Below, one piece after another: positions 53,240 to 61,509 of a stretch of DNA of 64,000 nt. The notes under the pieces were generated by a model. That model saw only the letters and a program-made list of their open reading frames with translations, did not search any database and was not told where the DNA came from. Positions within the stretch are counted from its first letter, which is position 1. The number at the start of each line of letters is the position of its first letter. This DNA is from Methylocella silvestris BL2 (GTDB lineage: Bacteria > Pseudomonadota > Alphaproteobacteria > Rhizobiales > Beijerinckiaceae), in NCBI RefSeq assembly GCF_000021745.1, contig NC_011666.1, forward strand, positions 3,685,001-3,749,000, written 5' to 3'. The position numbers were made by a program, and so were the translations under genes.

Positions 53240-54150
53240 TACTGCCCACGAACGCGAATGACGCAATACCCGTGGCGGACGAAGTAGAATTCCTTGGCGT
53301 TCCCTTCGCCACTCCGCCGCTCGGAAATCTTCGCTGGCGGCCGCCCCAGCCTCCGGCAAAGTCGACACAAGCGCTGAAGGCGAAAACGTTCGGCGGCACG
53401 TGCGTACAAAATCAGGCGGAGAGTTCGCCAAGCCCAGCCTGACCGAGGATTGTCTTTACCTCAACATATTTACGCCTAGCGACTATGCGGAGAAATCCCG
53501 GCCGCGACCCGTGATAGTGTGGTTCTACGGCGGCGGTCTCGTTGCTGGCGAAACAAACGACTACGATGGAAGCAAACTCGCGGGACAGGGCGACGTCGTT
53601 CTCGTGACGGTTAATTATCGGGTCGGAACGCTTGGTTTTTTCGCCCATCCACGCTTGACGCTGTAGGTCACGACCTCGGCAATTACGGCTTCACGGACCA
53701 ACAGTTCGCACTCAAATGGGTCCAGCGGAACATAGCCGGAGTCGGCGGTGATCCCCAGAAACATAACGATCTTCGGCCAGTCGGGCGGCGCGACGGCGGT
53801 GATGGGCGATCTTGTATCACCGACTGCGGCCGGCCGATTCCAGAGGGTGATCGTTGAGAGCGGCACACACATCATAACGACGCCGCTGGCGACGGGGGAA
53901 ACGCAAGGGCAGACCATTGCGTCGAAGGCCCGCTGCACATAATATCGCCACCTGCCTGCGTGCGCTCACGCCTCAACAGATCGGGGATCTTGGCCACCGC
54001 CGTCGAGCTATTACATTGTCGATGGCCACATCATAACGCAGCCGACCTATGAGGCATTCAAGAGCGGCCGCTTCAACCGCGTGCCGATCCTGACCGGCCT
54101 TGTGGCCGACGAGCAGGCGTTCTTCCTGCCGGAAATTTCCGCGATGTGAA
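53240..54150 (+). pseudogene. Type-B carboxylesterase, N-terminal half, frameshifted
   Basis: Successive frames read ADEVEFLGVPFATPPLGNLR, LTEDCLYLNIFTPSDY, VIVWFYGGGLVAGETNDYDG, GNYGFTDQQFALKWVQRNIA, FGQSGGATAVMGDLVSPTAA (serine elbow) and YEAFKSGRFNRVPILTGLVA followed by DEQAFFLPE. At least three frameshifts and stops separate them. The reading ends after what corresponds to about residue 350 of the intact enzyme at 18634-20322; the C-terminal third is missing here. That third is represented at 42968-43660. Confidence 0.88.
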
Positions 54151-54283
54151 TTCGGCCAGGCCGATCATTTTGCCCGACGTCAAACTAAGCGATCGATCTG
54201 TCGGAAAGCCGACAGACGCAACCTTGCCGAGCGTAATAGGTTTCAAGTTCGTCGAGCAATTCGCCCCTTCAGGGAGGCGGCTC

Positions 54284-54511
54284 ATGGACCCGGAAACCAT
54301 CGCCCTTTTGCAGGCGGAGTTTGAGCGCCGGATGACGCTGGTCCCTCTCTCTCAGCAGACCGATCAAGGGCGATTGGCGCTCGCCTACCACCTCGTTAGA
54401 CTGGCGGAGGACGGCGAGCGCGACCCCGAGCGCCTGATGCGGGCGGCGCTCTCTTGGCCGCGAGACCTACGCTGCGTCATCAGGGGAGGGCAACTTGCGT
54501 TCGAGACGTAA
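54284..54511 (+). CDS. Small conserved-looking protein, 75 residues
   Basis: It starts with MDPETIALLQAEFERRMTLV after a very strong GGGAGG ribosome-binding site. It is helical and charged, with PLSQQTDQGRLALAYHLVRL in the middle and a hydrophobic end (PRDLRCVIRGGQLAFET). I do not recognise a named family. The next ORF begins within its last codons, so the two may form a small operon. Confidence 0.55.
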   Translation: MDPETIALLQAEFERRMTLVPLSQQTDQGRLALAYHLVRLAEDGERDPERLMRAALSWPRDLRCVIRGGQLAFET

Positions 54512-54779
54512 ACTAAGCAGTTTTGAGCCGTTTTCCTCCGGCGCCGTGAAGCCGGGCCGCGAAGCGTCCGTGCAGTTGATTCGCTTTGACCAAAGCTTAA
54601 GGGAACAAGTCGATAGGGCTTACCAGGAATGGCAGGCTCATCTCCCCGCAGACGATGAAAGCCGCAATATGCCTCGGCGATTAGCAGGCGTGGGCTTCAG
54701 AGAGAGCATCATTAAGCCGGTCGACAAGCGGTTCATCGAACGCCTCACGAATTTAGGCATTCCGTTTGAATGGCTATGA
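54495..54779 (+). CDS. Hypothetical protein, 94 residues, TTG start
   Basis: It begins at a TTG behind GGGGAGGG and overlaps the previous gene by 17 bases. The N-terminus is basic (RSRRKLSSFEPFSS), then a helical acidic stretch follows (FDQSLREQVDRAYQEWQAHL). There is no recognised family and no signal peptide. The strong ribosome-binding site and the overlap argue for a real gene. Confidence 0.5.
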   Translation: MRSRRKLSSFEPFSSGAVKPGREASVQLIRFDQSLREQVDRAYQEWQAHLPADDESRNMPRRLAGVGFRESIIKPVDKRFIERLTNLGIPFEWL

Positions 54780-54811
54780 GGACGCCGCGACTCCGTTCAG
54801 AAGGAGAGAAA

Positions 54812-54904
54812 ATGACCACGGCCACTCCATTACAATTGGAGCGCGCTGCCCCCGAAGCCGCGTGCGTCGAGTTCATCGCCGAGACGGCGGCGGCCGGGGA
54901 GTGA
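54812..54904 (+). CDS. Very small ORF or gene remnant, 30 residues
   Basis: An ATG with an excellent AAGGAGAG site opens MTTATPLQLERAAPEAACVE and stops after 30 residues. A frame starting at the overlapping GTG (54901) continues for 33 more residues without stop (to about 55002), so one frameshifted gene is an alternative. No similarity is known. Confidence 0.35.
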   Translation: MTTATPLQLERAAPEAACVEFIAETAAAGE

Positions 54905-55107
54905 GGCTCAAGAACGGCGATCGCGAGAGCGAAAGCGGTCAGCTCAGCTGGATAGACGTTACGCCGGAAGCGGCGAACAGCGCGTCAAGCCAAGGAAATT
55001 GAGATTTTTGCCAATGGCAACTTTTCCGGGACACGAGCACGTTTTTGGCTTACAACTTATGATTGATTTTTCAATGCTGCTCGGCCGGAGATTGCCCGGA
55101 AGAAAAC

Positions 55108-55659
55108 ATGGACCGGCGTATTGAGGAACTCGCGCGAACGCTGAAAACGGTCGCGCGCTACAGTGCTGATTGTGAGGATTTGCTCATTCAATTTTTGGCC
55201 GTGCATCCTGACGCTTCGGGAGAGAAAATTTGTCGCGCCGCCCTGTACGCCGCGACGGGTCGCGCAAAGCTAGAGAGGCGGACGACGCCGTTGCTCCGCG
55301 AACTCGCGGTGAGGGGTGTATCTCTCGACGAGCGTTCTGAAATTCGACCGTCTACGCCGCCGCCAGAGCGATGCCGAACAGAAAACCATCGCCCTTCCGC
55401 GGATTTAAGTGCCGGGAACGGCGGCGAGGCCGACGAAAGGCTTATGTCGCAAAAACCCGGTCGAGGCGCTAAAGGCCGGACAGCAGCGCGAAGCGTAGCG
55501 GCCGAGATCGAAACGGCCGCCCTCGGCGTCGCGGAAGCCGTCTCCATAGGCCTATGGAGCATTCTAGCCGAATGCGACCGCGAGCAATTCAGACATTACG
55601 TTCGGAAGGCTCGGCGTTTCCGAGCGTCAAGAAGTTCTCGAGCCGCAACTGATTCCTAA
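55108..55659 (+). CDS. Hypothetical protein, 183 residues
   Basis: It starts at MDRRIEELARTLKTVARYSA with GGAAG upstream. The N-terminal 80 residues are helical and plausible as a domain (SGEKICRAALYAATGRAKLE). The middle is Pro/Arg/Glu-rich and probably disordered, and the last 50 residues are helical (GVAEAVSIGLWSILAECDRE) with a basic tail. The family is not recognised and no function is proposed. Confidence 0.5.
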   Translation: MDRRIEELARTLKTVARYSADCEDLLIQFLAVHPDASGEKICRAALYAATGRAKLERRTTPLLRELAVRGVSLDERSEIRPSTPPPERCRTENHRPSADLSAGNGGEADERLMSQKPGRGAKGRTAARSVAAEIETAALGVAEAVSIGLWSILAECDREQFRHYVRKARRFRASRSSRAATDS

Positions 55660-56090
55660 TCTCCTTGATCGCTGAGAACGGGATCGAACTGGCGTGGGGC
55701 GGAGGAAGGGCGCGAATGCACTCGCACCGCTGACGCGTCCAAGCGCTAACGGCTAGAAACCTGACGTCAGTTTGAACCCTCGACGAAGGTAGAACAAATG
55801 GCGGACATAAAAGGACGCGTCACGTCCCTCTACCGGGCTACTCCCGACCATAGGCGATAAGCCCTTGGGATTCAGGTCAAGGTGTAGGCGCTGCTTTAAA
55901 GCAACAGACTAAGAAATGGCCTGATCTCGGAAAGGGCGCCAGCGCTGGTTTTCACCCGTGGAAGCCGAGGCCGCGGTAGCGGCGGACGATGGCCTTCAAT
56001 CATCACTTCCAATTTTACTAAAGCAAGGACTCGCAGGCCAACCTTGCTGCCGGACCAATCCTTCGGATCTCCTCATTCCGCTCTCGAAGG
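55660..56090. other. Spacer without a supported gene
   Basis: About 430 bases with no open frame that has both a ribosome-binding site and recognisable content. No tRNA or repeat structure was noticed. Confidence 0.4.
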
Positions 56091-56417
56091 CTAGATCAAT
56101 TGTCCGTCCGGACAGTCCGGCGAACAGATAAAGCAACGCTCCGGGCCCTTGAGCTTGGTCATAAGCTTTAAGGCGCCGTCGATCAGCTGCTGCTTGGCGG
56201 CAGCGTCGAAGCCCGGCGAAGAGGGATCACAGGGGAAATCGGTCCAAATGACCAACCACTCCAGCGGCGGCTTCGTCTCGATCTTCCACGATTTGACATG
56301 CTTTATCAAAACGTCCGTCATGTCGAATTCAGCAGGCATATTCCGTGCCGGCAGACCGGCCGCGAGTTCGGTTCGGAGACGCGAGGGATCGGGTGAGATT
56401 AAGGAAGGGCAAGTCAT
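56091..56417 (-). CDS. Hypothetical protein, 108 residues
   Basis: It starts at MTCPSLISPDPSRLRTELAA. The C-terminal half is a plausible folded domain (HVKSWKIETKPPLEWLVIWT, FDAAAKQQLIDGALKLMTKL) ending in a Cys-rich tail CFICSPDCPDGQLI that might bind metal. It shares its start point with a plus-strand ORF (CATG), so at most one may be real. The family is not recognised. Confidence 0.4.
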   Translation of the reverse strand: MTCPSLISPDPSRLRTELAAGLPARNMPAEFDMTDVLIKHVKSWKIETKPPLEWLVIWTDFPCDPSSPGFDAAAKQQLIDGALKLMTKLKGPERCFICSPDCPDGQLI

Positions 56418-56589
56418 GAGCCTTACTCTCGAAACGCGGCGGCCGACGATCGGCGGTGGCCGCGCTGAAATCCCCGAGCCACAGCTTTGCGATGAAAGCT
56501 TTGGCGCGTTTGACGCCATCGCCGCCGCCACGGTCCTGCTTTCCTCCGCCGCTTTGGTATCGGCCGTCCGGGCAGGCAAAAGCCTATGA
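56416..56589 (+). CDS. Hypothetical protein, 57 residues
   Basis: It begins MSLTLETRRPTIGGGRAEIP after a strong GGAAGGG site and ends with a hydrophobic stretch (FDAIAAATVLLSSAALVSAV) that may span the membrane. It is divergent from, and overlaps by two bases with, the minus-strand ORF at 56091-56417. The ribosome-binding site favours this one; no family is recognised. Confidence 0.4.
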   Translation: MSLTLETRRPTIGGGRAEIPEPQLCDESFGAFDAIAAATVLLSSAALVSAVRAGKSL

Positions 56590-57041
56590 GCCGAGCCGAA
56601 TCGTGCGCTATCTCCCAAGGCGTGCCGCCACCGACGCTGCCGGCGTAATCTTCATCAAGGAAAACGGTGAAAGGCCACGCATGCGGCTGGAGGAAGAGAT
56701 CTGCGGTATGAGCCGCGCGCCGCGCTCAAGGGGGCTCTTACCTTCGAAGGCAGCGCTGCGATCTGATCGGCCTCGGGCCGGCGGGCCGCTTAAGTGTGTA
56801 CAAATCTAGGTCGCGCAAAGGCCTTAAGCGTGCGTGGCCGCCAGAGGCGTGGCGAGCCTTGGGTGAGACGCGCGCGTGCCGCCAATTCGCCCGCGAACCA
56901 ACCGCCTCAAATCCACTGCGTCCTGTCTTCACCCCGAGAACGGCTTGACCAGCCGCCAGGCTCCGCAAAGGCGCGCGGAACGCCAAAATGTGATACTCTT
57001 AATGTTCAGAGGGCGCTTTCCCCGTCCACGGGATCGAACGA
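56590..57041. other. Spacer without a supported gene
   Basis: About 450 bases before the cation transporter. Short frames only, none with a ribosome-binding site plus known similarity. The transporter's promoter should lie in the final 100 bases. Confidence 0.4.
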
Positions 57042-57752
57042 ATGGCGGGATGCTGCGTAGACGAACATTGTGGCTCAGCTGGCGGAGGCGCGAGGGCTAA
57101 CAATTCCCCGGACTGGCGGCGCGCGCTGTGGATCGCGCTCGCAACTAACGCCCTGATGTTCTTCGCGGAGATCGCGGCAGGCGCTGCGGCGGGCTCCGCG
57201 TCGCTGCAAGCCGACGCCCTGGATTTTCTCGGCGACTCGGCGAACTACGCGATCAGCCTCGGCGTCGCCGGCCTTGGCCTGTCGTGGCGCGCCCGCGCCG
57301 CTCTTCTCAAAGGCTGGGCGCTGATCGTGTTTGGGCTGTGGGTCATCGGCTCGACTGTCTGGCATGCCGCCGCCGGCGCCTTGCCGCGCGCTGACGTCAT
57401 GGGCGTTGTGGGCTTCCTCGCCTTCGCGGCCAATGCCGGCGTCGCGTTAATGCTCTATCATTTTCGCGCCGGCGACGCCAATATGCGTTCGGTTTGGATT
57501 TGCTCGCGCAATGATGCCATCGGCAATGTGGCGGTGCTCGCGGCGGCCGCTGGCGTGTTCGGCACAGGCTTCGGCTGGCCCGATTTGATCGTCGCCGGCG
57601 TCATGGCCGCGCTCGGCGTGAGCGGCGGAGTGCAAATCGCGCGGCATGCTCATAGCGAGCTCGACGAAGACGGCGATTACTCCTCCAGCAGCGAGCAACG
57701 CCGCAAGAATGTAGCGCAACGTTTGGTCAGGCAGTTATCGGCCCCAAAATGA
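57042..57752 (+). CDS. Cation diffusion facilitator (CDF) family transporter
   Basis: A 236-residue membrane protein with about six helices. LQADALDFLGDSANYAIS in helix 2 and SRNDAIGNVAVLAAA in helix 5 occupy the places of the paired metal-binding motifs of CDF transporters. A short N-terminal Cys cluster (CCVDEHCGSAGG) and a His/Glu/Asp-rich tail (ARHAHSELDEDGDYSSSS) could bind metal. It probably exports Zn, Co or similar ions in exchange for protons. It is shorter than most CDFs because the usual cytoplasmic domain is nearly absent. Confidence 0.85.
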   Translation: MAGCCVDEHCGSAGGGARANNSPDWRRALWIALATNALMFFAEIAAGAAAGSASLQADALDFLGDSANYAISLGVAGLGLSWRARAALLKGWALIVFGLWVIGSTVWHAAAGALPRADVMGVVGFLAFAANAGVALMLYHFRAGDANMRSVWICSRNDAIGNVAVLAAAAGVFGTGFGWPDLIVAGVMAALGVSGGVQIARHAHSELDEDGDYSSSSEQRRKNVAQRLVRQLSAPK

Positions 57753-58302
57753 GCCGTCTCCTTGCCCGCATCACGCGAGCCGACATTGCCCCGGGATCCG
57801 CACCCTCCAGCAGATGGGCGCCGACATGCTGATTGAGATCGCCCCGGAAGGGTTGATTAGGATCATGCGAGCGGAGCGCGAGGGATCGAGGAAGCCGCTG
57901 GAGCCGCCTAACCAAGACGCGGTGATCTGGTAGCATGACGACGACGGCGCCGGATCAGGCGCGCCACTGAGCAAAGAGGCACGAAACGGATGATCTTAGA
58001 TCTCTCGTCGAGGCAGCCAGGCGGTGCGTGCCAAGGGCTGAAGACGGCCAAATTCTCGCCTGGAATCGGCGGCAATCCTGCAAGAACCGCTGCCGCCCTT
58101 GAGAAATTTATTGAGGGCGAGCGATGACTGGGACTGGATGCTCGATCCGACGACCTTTCATCCCGGTTGCCAAACTAAATTCAAACGACCACGAATAATT
58201 TGGCAGCACCACTTCGTCGAAGAAATTGCGGATATGCGGGCGAGGCGAAGGATGGCGAAGCAGTGGCAATCGACGAGTGCGGCCTGCCCAGGGGGCGTTT
58301 TC
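57753..58302. other. Spacer with a 39-codon ORF only
   Basis: About 550 bases. An ORF at 57814-57933 (MGADMLIEIAPEGLIRIMRA and 19 more residues) lacks a convincing ribosome-binding site, and I do not call it. Nothing else is recognised. Confidence 0.35.
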
Positions 58303-58827
58303 ATGACTGAGGAACAAGCCGGCGGGAGATGCTCTTGCACGTGCGGGCGCGTCGCGGCGACGGTCAGAGGCAAGCCGATCCTGCACGCCATGTGCTACTG
58401 CACGAGTTGCCGGACGGCAGGGCTCGCCTTCGCCCTGAAGTCGGGGGCGCCGTCTGTCGTCGGCAGTGACGGCGGGACCGATCTCCTGCTCTACCGCAAG
58501 GATCGGGTTGGCCGGTTTACGGGCGGCGAGTTGCTGCGCGAGCATCGCCTGACGCCGACTTCGCCCACGCGGCGCCTCGTCGCCGCGTGCTGCAACACCC
58601 CGATGTTCCTTGAATTCACCCGCGGCCATTGGCTTAGCGTTTATGCCGGCCGCGTACCTGGAAACGTCACCCCGCTCGAGGTGCGGATCATGACCGGCGA
58701 TCGGATCGACAAAACGCCCCTACCCAACGATGCTCCTAGCTTTGCGACCCATTCGGGCAAGGCCATGCTGAAGCTGCTGGCGGCCTGGGCGGCCATGGGA
58801 TTTCGTAAGCCGAAGGTTGAGTGGTGA
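58303..58827 (+). CDS. GFA/CENP-V-fold zinc protein
   Basis: A 174-residue protein of the glutathione-dependent formaldehyde-activating (GFA) fold family. The start at MTEEQAGGRC follows GGGGG; a longer upstream frame lacks coding character. Zinc-ligand cysteines are C10, C12 and C14 (CSCTC) and C31, C33 and C36 (CYCTSC), with CC later in RRLVAACCNTPMFLEF. Some members of this family were annotated as formaldehyde-activating, but most are of unknown function. In a methylotroph a formaldehyde link is tempting but unproven. Confidence 0.8.
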   Translation: MTEEQAGGRCSCTCGRVAATVRGKPILHAMCYCTSCRTAGLAFALKSGAPSVVGSDGGTDLLLYRKDRVGRFTGGELLREHRLTPTSPTRRLVAACCNTPMFLEFTRGHWLSVYAGRVPGNVTPLEVRIMTGDRIDKTPLPNDAPSFATHSGKAMLKLLAAWAAMGFRKPKVEW

Positions 58828-59204
58828 TGGCTGTCCCCGAAATGATCGGCATGGAAAACGTCAATCATCCTGGCGAGTGTTGAGGGTAGAGGCCGCTAAA
58901 TACAACGCCGTCCACGAGGTGGTCCTGTCCGTCTTGCCGTCGCAGCCTCCGACGCGACGGCTATTTATCTGCGCGGAGCACGGAAGTTGGAATTTCCCTA
59001 AGGCGGGGTGTGCGGCCTGACCACTACTGGGTAAATCGGCACTCAACGCAGCTGCGCATGGGCGTGAATGGGCGGCTTTTGCCGCGCAACGTGCGCGACC
59101 GCGCCCGAATGTTTCAGGAGTTCGATCCTTTCGGGCGCGCCTCTTGGTAGGACGCCCCTCATTATCGCCGTCGTCCTTGGGAATGGCCTCGCCGCGGCGT
59201 CCGC
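58828..59204. other. Spacer without a supported gene
   Basis: About 380 bases between the GFA-fold gene and the convergent small secreted gene. The open frames are short and compositionally biased, and no gene is supported. Confidence 0.4.
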
Positions 59205-59486
59205 TCAATCCGAGAAGTTGCCCGGGCCTTCGGGATGGGCGGGGTCGGCGCCGAGGCCCATACGGCCGCGCGTTCCGGATTCATCGAAGGCCTTGCGGTC
59301 GCAATCGTCGCGGGAAAAGCAGGGTCGAAGATGCGGCGGCGTTTCGGCCCAGCGATCGACGTCTGGCGGATAGCTACAGGCTGGAACATTGTGGCCGCAG
59401 GCCGCTGCGCTGCGCTGTTGTAGGCTGCGCGCCTGCGCCCCGCCGCCCAGGCAAAACATCGCCACAAGGGCCGCGAGCCACGTCAC
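59205..59486 (-). CDS. Small secreted protein with HPEGPGN tail (1)
   Basis: A 93-residue protein with a GTG start, chosen because VTWLAALVAMFCLGGGAQA makes a signal peptide cleaved after AQA; no ribosome-binding site supports it. The end RKAFDESGTRGRMGLG then HPEGPGNFSD is nearly the same as in the gene at 60056. Three Cys residues in the mature part (ACGHNVPACSYPP, CFSRDDC) could form disulfides. It is probably periplasmic or secreted. Unknown family. Confidence 0.5.
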   Translation of the reverse strand: MTWLAALVAMFCLGGGAQARSLQQRSAAACGHNVPACSYPPDVDRWAETPPHLRPCFSRDDCDRKAFDESGTRGRMGLGADPAHPEGPGNFSD

Positions 59487-59634
59487 AAGAGGCGCTGGTC
59501 GGAAGACAAGAGAATCTGGCGCGGAAGGAATTGCGAAAAAGCGCGAGCCGCCCGGGCGCGCTTGAGGGCGTCCACGCTCGAAAGATTGATCTCCGGCTTT
59601 CCTGCGCAATGTTTCCACGCCAAATCTTTGTGAG

Positions 59635-59904
59635 CTATGGGAGCCCGTTCGCAGGGTTCCTGCCCTCGAGCATCGCGCCGAGGCTGCCGCTTGCGCCGCC
59701 TTTGATTTCGCCATATTGAACGGTCCAATCGGGGACCGTCGGCGCGCGCAGCGGCTGCGGCGCGAGCCCTGCGCGGCCGCCGATATTTCTGCGCCAATGC
59801 GCGCTATGCCTGTGAGGCGCCTGAAAGGCGGCGGCGGGCTGGATGCCCGCGCACACCGCGGCGCAAAGCAGTGTGGCGCCCGCGCAGATAAACATCTTCG
59901 CCAT
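59635..59904 (-). CDS. Small secreted protein, 89 residues
   Basis: It starts at MAKMFICAGATLLCAAVCAG behind AGGA, and this hydrophobic stretch is a signal peptide cleaved near AAAF. The mature part is basic, with His/Arg/Pro-rich sequence (RHSAHWRRNIGG) and a Gly-rich end (YGEIKGGASGSLGAMLEGRN). It lacks the HPEGPGN tail of its neighbours. The family is not recognised. Confidence 0.5.
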   Translation of the reverse strand: MAKMFICAGATLLCAAVCAGIQPAAAFQAPHRHSAHWRRNIGGRAGLAPQPLRAPTVPDWTVQYGEIKGGASGSLGAMLEGRNPANGLP

Positions 59905-60055
59905 GGGCATTCCTGTCATCTACCGCATGCAACAGTACAAGCAATGTTTGAGAGCCACGCGTAGCAAAAGGCGCCAGGCGATCCCGTCGGAGGGCGGAAT
60001 CGCCTGGCATGGAGCGCGCAGGGGGCCAACAGCGCACGCTCCACAACCGAGGTTG

Positions 60056-60373
60056 TCAGTCGCTCACATTGCCTGGGCCTTCAGGGTGGAAAGGACTCTC
60101 GCCGAGACCCTCTCGGCCCCGCGTGCCCGAGTGATCGAAATTGGCGCGGTCAAGCCGCGAAAGGCTGGGTCCCGCGCCGCCCGAATCGACGCCGCCTGAG
60201 GCAAGGCCGTACCATTTGTTGGGTTTGATCGTTTGCGCCACATGGTGGCGAGCCTTCGCCGTGTGATGGCCGTCGGTTTCGACTGCCCCTGCCGAGCCGG
60301 CGGCGCCGACGACAAGAACGATCATGGCCGCGCGCAATGCCCCGCGTGGGCGGCGCGCATCGAGACTATGCAT
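60056..60373 (-). CDS. Small secreted protein with HPEGPGN tail (2)
   Basis: A 105-residue protein with an ideal AAAGGAG ribosome-binding site 7 bases before the ATG. The signal peptide ends near AGSAGA. The mature part is short and basic (THH-rich linker, then IKPNKWYGLASGG) and ends RANFDHSGTRGREGLG then HPEGPGNVSD, the tail shared with the gene at 59205. It is probably secreted; the family is not recognised. Three such small exported proteins sit in one minus-strand run. Confidence 0.6.
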   Translation of the reverse strand: MHSLDARRPRGALRAAMIVLVVGAAGSAGAVETDGHHTAKARHHVAQTIKPNKWYGLASGGVDSGGAGPSLSRLDRANFDHSGTRGREGLGESPFHPEGPGNVSD

Positions 60374-60575
60374 GGAGTGCTCCTTTCACGAGCCGCTCAA
60401 GGATATCTTTCCGGCGGCTCTGAATGAAGTGAATATAGATCTTACGGGTCGTTTTCGAAACAAGTATAGTATAAATGATGATTTACCGTCTTCGTCTCTG
60501 GATTAAATATAAATTTAAAAACGCCATGCTCTCGAGCGCCGCGCAATGATTGCGTTTTCGGCATAAGCCTGCGGG

Positions 60576-61286
60576 TCACTGCCGCCATTGCAGGGTGAAC
60601 CCGGCGCCGCGCACGCTGTGAATAAGCGGCGTCTCGCCTGCGGCGTCGATCTTGCGGCGCAGCTTTCCGATATGCACGTCGATGAGGTTGGTGTTGGGGA
60701 GAGAACGATAGCCCCAGACGTCCTCCAGCAGCATGGCGCGCGAGAGCGTCTGTCCAGCATGGCGCATCATATATTCGAGCAGCTTGAATTCGGCCGGAAG
60801 AAGCGCGATCGCCCGCGCGCCGCGCTGCGCCATGCGCGAAATGCGATCGAGCATGAGCGGCCCCACGACGAGGGCCGTGTCCTGCGCGCTTTGGCTCCTG
60901 CGCAGCAACGCGTCGACGCGGGCGGCGAGTTCTCCCAGCGCGAAGGGTTTCGTGAGATAGTCATCGCCGCCCGCCTTGAGCGCGCGTATGCGCTCATCGA
61001 CCGCCGTAAGCCCGCTGACGAAAAGAACAGGGAGATGGGCGTCGTCCCGCCGAAGCCGCTCGATGATCGACAGGCTGTCGACTCCCGCCAACATGCGATC
61101 CGCGATAATCAACATCGGGTCCAGCGCGCGCGCCGCCTCAAACCCATCCTCGGCCGTGCTGACGGCGACGGACTCATAGCCGTTCGCCCGCAGTTCGTCC
61201 TCGATCGCCTTGGCGACGAAGGATTCGTCCTCGACGATCAGGATCGGCCTTTGCCAGCGCGCTGCGGTTTTGATGTCCGTTTCCAT
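60576..61286 (-). CDS. OmpR-family response regulator
   Basis: A 236-residue two-component regulator. The receiver domain (about 12-125) has ILIVEDES with the acidic pair, the phosphoacceptor Asp63 in IIADRML, and the late LTKPF lysine. The C-terminal winged-helix domain (about 140-235) has LLPAEFKLLEYMMRHAGQTL and NLIDVHIGKLRRKID. A GTG four codons upstream with a GAGA site is an alternative start. No histidine kinase gene is adjacent. It lies next to an RND efflux gene on the same strand, so it may regulate efflux. Confidence 0.92.
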   Translation of the reverse strand: METDIKTAARWQRPILIVEDESFVAKAIEDELRANGYESVAVSTAEDGFEAARALDPMLIIADRMLAGVDSLSIIERLRRDDAHLPVLFVSGLTAVDERIRALKAGGDDYLTKPFALGELAARVDALLRRSQSAQDTALVVGPLMLDRISRMAQRGARAIALLPAEFKLLEYMMRHAGQTLSRAMLLEDVWGYRSLPNTNLIDVHIGKLRRKIDAAGETPLIHSVRGAGFTLQWRQ

Positions 61287-61509
61287 GCTTCTGGCCACTT
61301 TCTCTCAACCCACAACGCGCCGCAGATTGGCGCTTGCGAGACCGGCTTCCTTACCGCCGCTGCGATAGACGCTTTGCTTCGCGCATCGCCGTACATTCAT
61401 AAATCGTTCGCATTCGGCTGATTTGAGGTCGCTGCAGGTAAAAATCGCTTGAGCGACGCTTCGTAAGCCGCGGACGCCTCGCCTCGGCGAGGCGCTGGCC
61501 CCACGCATT

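Noticed and set aside
54073-54300. Minus-strand frame just beyond the proposed inversion junction, tested as the missing AraC N-terminus
   Set aside because: The sequence (for example GKVASVGFPTDRSLSLTSGK) does not resemble an AraC sensor domain well enough to claim it, so the second junction stays unproven.
57727-57936. 69-residue minus-strand frame after the CDF gene
   Set aside because: No ribosome-binding site and no known similarity; it overlaps the end of the transporter gene.
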